A stretch of DNA of 22,262 bases from CAZFZT01 sp964523675 (GTDB taxonomy: Bacteria; Planctomycetota; Phycisphaerae; Phycisphaerales; SM1A02), in contig CAZFZT010000059.1 in NCBI GenBank assembly GCA_964523675.1, forward strand, positions 1 to 22,262, written 5' to 3'. Position numbers and translations under genes: made by a program. Below are positions 1 to 7,800 of the stretch, piece after piece. Within the stretch, counting starts at the first letter, position 1. Each line of letters opens with the position of its first letter. The notes beneath the pieces are model-generated. The model did not search any database and was not told the DNA's origin. It was given only the letters and a program-made list of their open reading frames with translations.

Positions 1-671
1 CGGGACAAATAGTCGAACAGGTGCATCGGTTGGGCAATCGGCAACCGGCAATCGGCAATCAGCTTCCACACATCGATTGCCGAATCACCAACGTCGTCTT
101 CATGGGCATGGGCGAGCCGCTTGCGAATTTCAGCGCTGTTACCAACGCGATTCGCACGCTCAATGCGAAGTGGGGGATGGGCATCAGCGCGCGGAAGATC
201 ACGGTATCAACCGTCGGCCTTCCGCCTGCGATTCGAAAGCTGGTTCATTTTGAGATTCCTGTGACGCTGGCGCTTTCACTTCACGCGCCCAATGACGAGA
301 TTCGCAAGACGCTCATTCCGTGGGCGAGTTACGCGACGATCAATGAGATTCTCGATGCGTGCGATGAATACTTCGCCAAGACGGGCAGGGAGATTACGCT
401 CGAGTATCTGCTCCTGCGCCATGTGAACGATCGTATTGAACATGCGAAGGAACTTGCATCGGTGGCGAAACGTCTGCGAGCGAATGTGAACCTGATTCGC
501 TACAACGAGGTGCGCGGCCTTCCGTTTGATCGTCCAACGACGGACGACGTCCGAGCGTTTCAGGATGTGCTGCGCCAGCGCAAGGTCAACGCGCATCTCC
601 GCGCCAGTCGCGGCCGGGACATCGCCGCCGCCTGCGGACAACTTCGTCATGAACGCAGGGCAGCCGTGTGA
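1..671 (+). CDS. rlmN: Dual-specificity 23S rRNA/tRNA adenine C2-methyltransferase RlmN, 3' part
   Basis: Radical-SAM enzyme that methylates C2 of an adenine in 23S rRNA and in some tRNAs. The frame is already open at base 3 (GQIVEQV...), so the GTG at 21 is an internal valine and the start, with the CxxxCxxC iron-sulfur motif, lies outside the window. Visible family motifs are ITNVVFMGMGEP, KITVSTVGLPPAI, LALSLHAPNDEIR, LEYLLLRHVND, and the C-terminal block RGRDIAAACGQL with the catalytic cysteine that forms the methyl-transfer intermediate. The linker between IVEQV and ITNVV, variable in length across the family, is here built largely from a heptamer tandem repeat (33-60). Apart from that the protein looks intact. 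It ends at TGA 669-671. Confidence 0.95.
   Translation, partial: GQIVEQVHRLGNRQPAIGNQLPHIDCRITNVVFMGMGEPLANFSAVTNAIRTLNAKWGMGISARKITVSTVGLPPAIRKLVHFEIPVTLALSLHAPNDEIRKTLIPWASYATINEILDACDEYFAKTGREITLEYLLLRHVNDRIEHAKELASVAKRLRANVNLIRYNEVRGLPFDRPTTDDVRAFQDVLRQRKVNAHLRASRGRDIAAACGQLRHERRAAV
33..60 (+). repeat. Heptamer tandem repeat (GGCAATC)x4 inside rlmN
   Basis: Four head-to-tail units at 33-39, 40-46, 47-53 and 54-60, reading GGCAATC except the second, which is GGCAACC. The unit length is not a multiple of three, so successive copies are read in different frames and give GNRQPAIGNQ. The array lies in the variable linker of RlmN just before the ITNVVFMGMGEP motif. Its period matches the intergenic array at 17559-17649, although the unit sequence differs. 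Confidence 0.9.
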
Positions 672-729
672 TGGCGACTGGAGGTTGCGGCTCCACCCGA
701 AGAACGAACGTTCAGGGCGTCACCCGACC

Positions 730-735
730 TACACT
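730..735 (+). promoter_or_regulatory. -10-like TACACT, putative leaderless promoter
   Basis: TACACT ends 5 bases before the ATG at 741 of the phosphatase gene. No Shine-Dalgarno sequence lies in between. The same hexamer sits just before the tatD and DUF2071 starts. A palindrome GAACGTTC at 706-713 falls near the expected -35 position, but no good -35 box is visible. Confidence 0.55.
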
Positions 736-740
736 TGTGA

Positions 741-2339
741 ATGATTGCACGACTTCGATGGGCTTTCTCGACCATTCTGCTTGTCGCATCGATCGCATGC
801 GCCGAGCCGCCGAAAGGCAATGAAAGCGTTGCTGTTGAACCCACGCGCACTGTCCTTTGGATCAGCATCGACGGCGTTCGGCCAGACTACATTGACCGAG
901 GCGAGACGCCGACGCTTGATCGATTGATGCGCGAAGGCGCGTTCACGCGAGACCTTGTGCCCGTCTTCCCGTCGCTGACTTTTCCGAGCCACGTTTCGCT
1001 GGCGACGGGAACCAAAGTCCGCGAGCATGGCATCACCGGCAATTCGTTCATTGACATTTCGCGCACACGTCCCGGCCGCAGTGTTCGGCCGTTTCGCTAT
1101 CCGCCGTGGGCCGAGATGTTGGAAGCGGAACCGATCTGGCTGACCGCAGCGCGGCAGCAGATTCGCACCGCATCGATCGACTGGCCGCTCTCGCATTCGC
1201 AGCGCGGCGACGTTACCACTGAATACTTCGGTGAGCAGTATGAAGGTCGCCTTACGGATCGCGAGCGCATTATGGCGCTGTTGGGCATATGGGAGACCGA
1301 CGAAAAGCGCGGCGAGAGCGAAGGTCCGCTGCGCCTGCTTATGGGCTACATCGTCGGCCCGGACAGCACCGGGCATCAATACGGCCCGGATGCCCCAGAG
1401 CCGGTTGAGAAGCTCGCGGAAGCCGATCGCTTGCTCGGTGAAGTTGTTGAGAGGGCTGTCGCGCTTTGGAAGCGCGATTGGAAGGATCATGAAAATGCTG
1501 AGTTCTGGGTCATTCTCACGACCGACCACGGGATGTCGGCCGTTGAGACGCTGGTGCATATGGGCTATCTGGCCGGCGTTGAAGAGGCAGAAGACATCGC
1601 CATGGTGACCTCCGGCAACACCGGCCACATCTTCTTCACCGAAGATCGAGAGGTTGAAGAGAATGATCCCGAGCGCGTGCAGGCGATTCTGGATGCGGTG
1701 AACAAGCACGAATTCGCAAAGGCATACCGCCGCAATGAACTGCCGAAGCAGTGGGCGTATGACCATCCGACGCGCACCGGCGACATCGTCGTGATTCTCG
1801 AGAAGGGCTACACCTTCAATCGCAGGGCTGAGGCCGTGACCGCGCCTGCCAAGGACCACGGTGGGCCGCTGGGCATGCACGGTTACGACCCGGTCACGAA
1901 CCCCGAGATGAACGGCATCATGATCGCCTGGCGGCACGACAAACCGCTCGGCGGCCGCAACCTCGGCAAGGTCCAGGCCCTGCAAATGCACGCCACCGTT
2001 GCAAAGCTGCTCGGGATCGAGCCGGCGGAGAAGGCACGCAAGGATGCGGTTGATCTCGTCAGCGAACGTTCTGTTCGCTCATTCAAAGGATGGGAGCTTT
2101 ACTGCTGGCAGGATGCTGAAGCGGATGAGGGCTGGGCCTTCGCGTTGTTGCCGGGCACGAACAGGTTGAAACATGAGGAAGAAATCAGACGCAGTCCTTT
2201 GCGCTGCATGAGTGAGGTGCGGGCAGCGCTCGCAAAGATTGCGAAAGGCGAGATGGTCTTGGGAATGGCTCGATGCCCTGTGGAAAAGCGAGCATTGATC
2301 GAGCAGATGTGTGCGGAACTCGATCTGAGCGTGCAGTGA
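741..2339 (+). CDS. Alkaline phosphatase family protein (nucleotide pyrophosphatase/phosphodiesterase type)
   Basis: A 532-residue hydrolase of the alkaline phosphatase superfamily, closest in pattern to the NPP/type I phosphodiesterase group. Residues 1-21 look like a Sec signal peptide (RLR, hydrophobic core, then ACA before EPP), so it is probably exported; the cysteine at 20 could be a weak lipobox. Metal and nucleophile motifs appear in the expected order: D44 in ISIDGVRPDY, the nucleophile T80 in FPSLTFPSHV, D208 and H212 in GPDSTGHQYGPD, D262/H263 in TTDHGM, and H380 in GMHGYDP. All catalytic positions look intact. The substrate cannot be read from sequence; NPP relatives cleave phosphodiesters or pyrophosphates. 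The start at 741 is supported by the signal peptide and the TACACT box 5 bases upstream. It converges on pdxH with one base between the stop codons. Confidence 0.9.
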   Translation: MIARLRWAFSTILLVASIACAEPPKGNESVAVEPTRTVLWISIDGVRPDYIDRGETPTLDRLMREGAFTRDLVPVFPSLTFPSHVSLATGTKVREHGITGNSFIDISRTRPGRSVRPFRYPPWAEMLEAEPIWLTAARQQIRTASIDWPLSHSQRGDVTTEYFGEQYEGRLTDRERIMALLGIWETDEKRGESEGPLRLLMGYIVGPDSTGHQYGPDAPEPVEKLAEADRLLGEVVERAVALWKRDWKDHENAEFWVILTTDHGMSAVETLVHMGYLAGVEEAEDIAMVTSGNTGHIFFTEDREVEENDPERVQAILDAVNKHEFAKAYRRNELPKQWAYDHPTRTGDIVVILEKGYTFNRRAEAVTAPAKDHGGPLGMHGYDPVTNPEMNGIMIAWRHDKPLGGRNLGKVQALQMHATVAKLLGIEPAEKARKDAVDLVSERSVRSFKGWELYCWQDAEADEGWAFALLPGTNRLKHEEEIRRSPLRCMSEVRAALAKIAKGEMVLGMARCPVEKRALIEQMCAELDLSVQ

Positions 2340-2340
2340 G

Positions 2341-2940
2341 TTACGGAAACAGCCGCTGCACGCGCCAGGTTCCTGCACGATCGCGCTCATACACGATGCG
2401 GTCGTGGAGGCGGTAGGGGTGCCCCTGCCAGAACTCCATGCGATGCAGGTGCATGCGATAACCGCCCCAGTGCGGTGGGCGCGGCACCGGTTTGTCCGGC
2501 GCAAAGCGTGCTTCGACCTCTGCCACCGCACGTTCAAGTTCGGATCGATCGTTCGCGGGCTCTGATTGCCGGCTGGCCCACGCGCCGATCTGGCTCGGGC
2601 GCGGCCGGGTCGCAAAGTAGTCATCCGACTCGGCATCGGAGACATGCTGCACCGGCCCTTCCATGCGCACCTGGCGGTCTAGAACATCCCAGTGGAAGAG
2701 GAGAGCCGCGTATGGATTGGCCTCCAGCGCGCGCCCCTTGCGAGACTGCCGATTCGTAAAGAAGACCGCGCCGCGCTCATCGAGGCCCTTCAGGAGAAGA
2801 ATTCGAGACGACGGCCGTCCATCCGGATCAACGGTGGCGACGGACATCGCATTCGGGTTGGGCAGCCCCGTGGCTCGGGCGTCGTCCAGCCAGCGCAGGA
2901 ACGCAGGAACCGGGTCGTGAGGCGGCGCGTTGAAGTCCAT
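2341..2940 (-). CDS. pdxH: Pyridoxamine 5'-phosphate oxidase
   Basis: FMN enzyme that oxidises pyridoxamine or pyridoxine 5'-phosphate to pyridoxal 5'-phosphate in the cytoplasm. The product is about 199 residues, a normal length. Family motifs are RILLLKGLDERGAVFFTN (FMN phosphate site), RQVRMEGPV, RPRPSQIGAWASRQS, and the C-terminal WGGYRMHLHRMEFWQG, RLHDRIVYER and VQRLFP, all close to the E. coli protein. The open frame extends to a TTG at 2976, but the ATG at 2940 is preferred: conserved sequence begins after it and a TACGCT box ends 6 bases upstream. Two PLP enzymes, the class III aminotransferase and TrpB, occur elsewhere in the window, but no operon link is visible. Confidence 0.95.
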   Translation of the reverse strand: MDFNAPPHDPVPAFLRWLDDARATGLPNPNAMSVATVDPDGRPSSRILLLKGLDERGAVFFTNRQSRKGRALEANPYAALLFHWDVLDRQVRMEGPVQHVSDAESDDYFATRPRPSQIGAWASRQSEPANDRSELERAVAEVEARFAPDKPVPRPPHWGGYRMHLHRMEFWQGHPYRLHDRIVYERDRAGTWRVQRLFP

Positions 2941-2946
2941 GCTGGC

Positions 2947-2952
2947 AGCGTA
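2947..2952 (-). promoter_or_regulatory. -10-like TACGCT, putative leaderless promoter of pdxH
   Basis: On the minus strand TACGCT is followed by six bases and then the ATG at 2940. No Shine-Dalgarno sequence is seen. Confidence 0.45.
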
Positions 2953-3252
2953 TCTGTGAATCCGGGCCCACGCCAAGCCAGCTGAGTGACATTCCTCGCG
3001 GCGCGTCTGTCTCGTGATCTCCGGGCTGGAGCCGGGTGGGCATGTCCAGAGTCGGCCGACAACGCCGAAATGGCCGATGGAGTATTCCTGAAATCTGGGC
3101 GATGTTCCTGCTAATTAGCGGCGAATAGCCACCAGATCTCGGGTTTTCAATGCAAATGCGCCGCCTGCCAGGTTTTTGCTGGCACCTATATGAATCGTGT
3201 GCGATACTGAACGTCGCCACGGCTCCTTTGGTTTGGAGGGAAGAAACTCAAG

Positions 3253-3372
3253 ATGGTTCCGCACTGCGCGCATCCATGGGGGAGTGCGCGGCTGCGGGGC
3301 TGTCGCCCCTCGCTGCCGAAGCGGAGCGCACCATGCACGAGACCCGGAACTTCGTTCTCGTCCTCGTCCTGA
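3253..3372 (+). CDS. Possible 39-codon upstream ORF overlapping the next gene's start
   Basis: ATG at 3253 follows GGAGGGAAG at about twelve bases' distance and opens a 39-residue frame that ends at TGA 3370-3372, inside the first codons of the 3333 gene in another frame. The product is rich in Arg, Pro and Ser and has no recognised domain. It could be a leader that couples translation to the downstream gene, or chance in GC-rich DNA. Confidence 0.15.
   Translation: MVPHCAHPWGSARLRGCRPSLPKRSAPCTRPGTSFSSSS
3296..3309 (+). other. Small GC hairpin
   Basis: GGGGC-TGTC-GCCCC forms a five-pair stem with a four-base loop about 23 bases before the ATG at 3333. It has no U tract, so it is not a standard terminator. 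In an mRNA it would sit just upstream of the Shine-Dalgarno-like sequence of the membrane-protein gene and might affect its translation. Confidence 0.25.
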
Positions 3373-4076
3373 TCGCAACCGTGATCTGGACGATTGTCTC
3401 GTGGATTCTCCTCAGTCCGGATTCAGGCGGCGGCTTGATATGGGTGCAGCGTTTCGTCGCGCCGCTGTTTGCGGCAGGTTCCGGCGCGTTCCTCTTCTAC
3501 GCGCTGCGGTACGAGGACAAACTGCCGGATTACTTGCGCGAAGTAGTCGGCGACATCTATTACGAAGCGGAGGGACTCTCGTTTATGCCCATCGTGCGGG
3601 TGCATGACGGGTGCGCGGAGTTATGCGTTTACTACCAGAACCGATTTGAAGGACCTGCTGAGGCGATCGTGCATCTCAGGCCGCCGGATGAATCCTTCAT
3701 CGTCCGTGAAGGCATGAGAGACATTCATTTCTCGTTCCGTTGCAATGGCGGCGACTTCGGCGCGATACATCAGCCGATCGCCGTTCCGCACCATCTTCAG
3801 GGTGAGGTGGTGACGCTTGAGCTTGCAGCAGCAAGTTATTACCCGCGAAGCCACGGGGCATGCTTGCGGCGAAGACCCGGTCTCGCCTGCGGAACGATGC
3901 CTGTCGACTGGAGTGGCAGCGCGCTCAAAAGCGGCGTGCATGAGGGGTCCAATGAGATGGAACTTACCAGTCCCGCGCAGCTGCATCTGGCCATGCCCGT
4001 CGGAGTCAGCGATGCGCTTCACGACCATGTCCCATGGCGGCAAGAGCAGCTCGAAGCGGGACTGGTCTCGGTTTGA
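3333..4076 (+). CDS. Conserved-looking membrane protein of unknown function, two N-terminal helices
   Basis: A 247-residue protein not assigned to a named family. Two hydrophobic segments (about residues 6-27 and 37-56) sit at the N-terminus, followed by a roughly 190-residue soluble region whose side of the membrane is unknown. The soluble part contains CVYYQNRFEGPAEAIVHLRP, IHFSFRCNGGDFGAIHQPIA and YPRSHGACLRRRPGLACG; the balanced hydrophobic and charged pattern is typical of a real domain. The ATG at 3333 is chosen because GCGGAGCG, a Shine-Dalgarno-like sequence, precedes it and the transmembrane segment starts directly after. Longer starts at 3276 or 3150 would add a non-membrane extension of poor character. 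It converges on the InaA-like gene, with eight bases between the stops. Confidence 0.7.
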   Translation: MHETRNFVLVLVLIATVIWTIVSWILLSPDSGGGLIWVQRFVAPLFAAGSGAFLFYALRYEDKLPDYLREVVGDIYYEAEGLSFMPIVRVHDGCAELCVYYQNRFEGPAEAIVHLRPPDESFIVREGMRDIHFSFRCNGGDFGAIHQPIAVPHHLQGEVVTLELAAASYYPRSHGACLRRRPGLACGTMPVDWSGSALKSGVHEGSNEMELTSPAQLHLAMPVGVSDALHDHVPWRQEQLEAGLVSV

Positions 4077-4084
4077 TCAACGAA

Positions 4085-4852
4085 TCAAGGGCCGGGGTGA
4101 AGTCGGCCGGTCGCCTTGAGAAAGCGGGTCTGATCGCGCCCGCTCAGCCGCGCATCTTCGAGGTAAAGGTCGAGGAAGCGATCAAAGCCGAATGACCGCA
4201 TTGCGTTGATGTCCTGTTCATATTTGAGCAACGGCTTGAAGTTCCGGGCCCGTAACATAGGACGCAGCGGTTGGTGAAAGAACCGTGTTTCTGAGACGTC
4301 GATCAGCCCGAAGGAGTCGCCGGACGACACGATGACATTCGCCAGATGAATCGCGCGGAAATAGACCCCGCGCTTGTGCAGCATGGCAAGAAACGCAGCA
4401 AAGGCCGTCCATAACGAGCACGCCGTTGCCCCTCCGGTTGCCAGGGCGTCGCGCAGTGGCGTTCCCTCCAGTGAATCGTAAATGACGCCATGGCGGGAGA
4501 TATGCGGCAGCCGGACGATCTCGTGGACGTTCACGGTCGCGATGCCGAGTGCGTCCAGCCGCGCCGCAGCATGTGCAAACCGCAGTGCATAAGGCCTCCA
4601 CAGCGCGGAGGAGATCAGCCGCTTCCGACGAAACAGCTTGATGATGCGACCATCGCGCAGAAGCCAGACTTTCACAACCTCGCCATCCTGCGAAAGCGCC
4701 GTTGCGCCGCGAATCAATTCGGCATATTCCCTTTCGGATGCAGTGCGCACGGATCGGATTGTAAAGCGGTTGCGTGAGATTGGCCGGTTGCACCGCGCGC
4801 GCGTCGTGCAGAGGTCATCCACGACCTGATGCGAAACGCGACTTCGCTTCAT
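4085..4852 (-). CDS. InaA/toluene-tolerance-like kinase-fold protein with degenerate catalytic loop
   Basis: About 255 residues with a small-kinase fold resembling the lipopolysaccharide kinase/InaA and Pseudomonas toluene-tolerance proteins. A candidate nucleotide-binding lysine lies in IIKLFRRK (about residue 72), the catalytic-loop equivalent is RGVYFRAIHLANVIV (about 161-175), and the metal-binding segment is LIDVSETRF (about 183-191). The usual RD of the loop is RA here, while the H and N positions are kept; relatives I recall carry RS there. The target is unknown; relatives are linked to cell-envelope sugar phosphorylation or solvent tolerance. It overlaps the 3' end of the WD40 kinase gene: ATG 4852 overlaps by 38 bases, while GTG 4822 would overlap by eight. 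The overlap suggests co-transcription with the sigma factor and kinase. Confidence 0.7.
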   Translation of the reverse strand: MKRSRVSHQVVDDLCTTRARCNRPISRNRFTIRSVRTASEREYAELIRGATALSQDGEVVKVWLLRDGRIIKLFRRKRLISSALWRPYALRFAHAAARLDALGIATVNVHEIVRLPHISRHGVIYDSLEGTPLRDALATGGATACSLWTAFAAFLAMLHKRGVYFRAIHLANVIVSSGDSFGLIDVSETRFFHQPLRPMLRARNFKPLLKYEQDINAMRSFGFDRFLDLYLEDARLSGRDQTRFLKATGRLHPGP

Positions 4853-7800
4853 CCCAGATCGCACGATCGAGTTCAAAGCTGGGTTCGCCATCGGTGGTGG
4901 CAGCGTCAAGGGCGCTCTTCCATGCGTTTGACGCTGCGTCGGTGATGCCATGGTGATGAGCGATCAGAGCGGCCAGGGCCCAATCGGCAGGGCCGATGTA
5001 GTCGATGTGCATTGGCCACTCCATGAACTCGGCGAGTGAAGTCTCGGCTTTGTCATGCTCGCCGAGCAGATAATGAAGCTTCGCGCAGAAGGAATTCCAG
5101 ACAGGAGCAAGGGAGTTCTGCTGCGCTCGCAGCGCCTCGTATCGAACCAGCGCGGAGGCATAGTCACCTCGGCGAATCGCAAAGATAGCGTCATTGGCGA
5201 GGCCAGACCGGTGGTCGTCGCGGCGCTTCGTGTACGCCGTCGCCGCTTCCAGTTGCCAAGGCGAGAGCGAGTCCGTCTCCAGCGCTGCAAGGACTCGGCT
5301 GCGGGCGAGGAGCGATTCGAACAGAGGGTCCGCGATCAGTCGCGCCTGCCGGAACTCACTGCGTTCCGCCAGCAATTCACTTGGAAGGCGCGGTTCACCA
5401 GCCATGCCTGCTGCATCGAAGATGGCAAGCGGGTGGTCTTCACCGCAGGCGACAAGCGCAGCGTCATGATCTGTGAATCCAAGACCTACGACTCGGCCGA
5501 TTTTATGCGGAATGCTGGCGACTGTCGTTCCACTGGCTGAGTCGAGCAGATCGACAGCTGCGACACGGCCGGCTGCGACTCGGCTGCCATCTTGGGTGAA
5601 GGCGAGTGACCGGATCGCGGCTCCGGTCGATCTCGCACTCCATATGGGTTCCAAACCGGTTGGTGCGAGCCGCCACAAATGAACGTGGCCACCTTCATCA
5701 CCGATTGCGATCATTGGCGATGTGCCGCCGTGCAGCGCGATGCTGCTCGGCCGATCGCCGCTGTCCGTCACCTCCGCGATCTGTCGCCCCGATTGAAGAT
5801 CAAACGCAATGAGGTGGTACTGAATCTTCGATTGCTGCTCCGATGGAGGCGCTTGTGTTGGTGACCATGCGAGCGCGAACACGTGAGTGTCCTCAACCGC
5901 CATCAGATGCATCGGGGCTGGACTGAACTCGAACACGCTGAGGCGCTCATACGAAGGTGTGCCCGATTCGGGCAAACGGATCTCGTATGCCTCCAGCACG
6001 CCGCCGGGGTTGAGCCAGAGCAAGGCGTCTGTATCCCTACCAATGATGTCCGCAGCAGCCCACGCGAGTGGGCGGTTGCCGATCAAGTCGGTCTCAAGCA
6101 CAACTCGGCCGGTCTCACCAGGTGCGGCGTCCGCCGAGAGCACTTCGATGACTCTCAGGCCACGGTCGCGCGAAGAAACCGCCAGGAACGACCCATCAGA
6201 ATTGAACGCGACATCATCGACATAACGTGAACCGAGGTTGTAGGTTGCTCGAAGCGTGCCTTCCGGTACGTTCCACAGCCGCAGAATGGACCAGCCGACT
6301 GTTGCCAAGGTGCGGCCGTCAGGCGACAGCCGGCCGCACGCCTGAGCCCAGTGGTCCCATCGATGCACGATCCACGGCGACGAGGTCGGCGGCATGGACC
6401 ACACGCGAATGGTTCCGCCAGCATCACCGGTGACGAGAATGCGACCATCTTGAGAGAAGCAACCTGACGTGACGGTGCGTTCGTGACCCGGCAGCAGCGC
6501 AAAGGGCTCCCACTGCACTACGTCCCAGATGAGCACCTCATTCTCATCACCGACGGCCAGCCATGCATTGCGGGCGTCCGTTCTCGGTGTGTGCCACGCA
6601 AGCGGTTTGCGTTCTCGGCCGGGGCGCTGCGGCACTTGATCGATGCCGCCATGGCGCAGGTCCGCCGTGATCACACGCCCGTCCGTCCAGACTTCCCACG
6701 CGATTTTTCGAAGTGCGGGAGCAAATGCAGCGTGCGAATAGAAGTGAACCCTCGTTGTGATCGTGACTTCGCCATCATCGCTCACCAGCCCCGTCACGCC
6801 GAGGTTGTTCGGCAGACTGGTTGCAAACATGACGGCGTTGGGTTCGTCGTCGCCGGGCGAATAGGCAACCCGCACCGGCGCGCCGCCTTCGATCGGAAAG
6901 CGCGTCAGCTCGGAGCCGTCCTGCGCGTCGAGCCAAGCGATGGCTTCATCTTCAATAAGTGCGACGACGACCTGCCGGCCGTCGGGTGAGAAGACGTGAC
7001 GACCGGCTGCCGCGCGAGCTCTCCTCCAGAGCTCTGTTGCTGGACTCTCCAAGCCGGCTGCGTGGTCGAGCCGGAGCATCGCTACTTGGGGGAGGGCGGC
7101 CCCCCGCTCAACGGGGTGCAGTTCGAGCAGCAGGAGTGTTCCGTCCGGCGAGATTGCCAATCGCACTGCTCGATGTTCGCCAAGCGGAATGTGCTCCTTC
7201 AACGAGCCGTCTCCAGTGTCGAAGACTTTCACGGCATTCCCGGCAGCGACGTAGAGATAGTAACGGTCCTCGTGCGGGAAAAGAGTGAGTTCGGAAACGG
7301 GTCCATCCGGTTGATCAATGACCAGCGATGCGCCATCAAGTTGCAGTCGCAGATGCCGCCATTCCCATCCGGGCGATGATCCACCGCCATTGGCGCCTGC
7401 TGGTTCAGCGATGGCCTGTTCGAGATGCGACTGCGCCGCCTGAAAATCACCAGCCGCCAGTGAGGCAGAAGCTGCCGCGATCGTTGAACGATAAGCCACT
7501 TCGCGTGCAGCATCGCGCTGGCGCTTCAAATCATCCCGCGCTTGTTCGGCATCACTGCGCTGCGAAGAGGCCTCCACAGCGAACCATGTGGCGATGATCA
7601 TCCCGATGGTGATGCTGATGAACGCGGCGGCAGCGCCCGTGACGACGGCCTTGTTGCGTTTGGCGAACTTACGAAATTGATAGAGGGCGCTTGCGGGGCG
7701 CGCGATGATCGGTTGATCGTTGAGATATCTGCGGATGTCGCCGGCGAAGTCGAGCGCCGATTGATATCGCCGACTTCGATCCTTCTCCATCGCCTTGGCG

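Larger units (their letters stand above)
2941..3332. other. Intergenic region between divergent pdxH and the membrane-protein gene
   Basis: About 390 bases with no convincing protein gene. It holds the putative pdxH promoter. An AT-richer patch at about 3175-3210 (TTGCTG, TATATG, GATACT) could contain a promoter for the gene at 3333. A strong Shine-Dalgarno-like GGAGGGAAG lies at about 3235 before an ATG at 3253 that opens a 39-codon frame, and a small GC hairpin lies at 3296-3309. The frame of the 3333 gene stays open back to 3150, but that extension shows no recognisable domain. Confidence 0.5.

Noticed and set aside
729..1991. Long minus-strand open frame of 420 codons opposite the phosphatase
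   Set aside because: It is antisense to a gene with all catalytic motifs intact and shows no domain; long antisense frames are common in GC-rich DNA.
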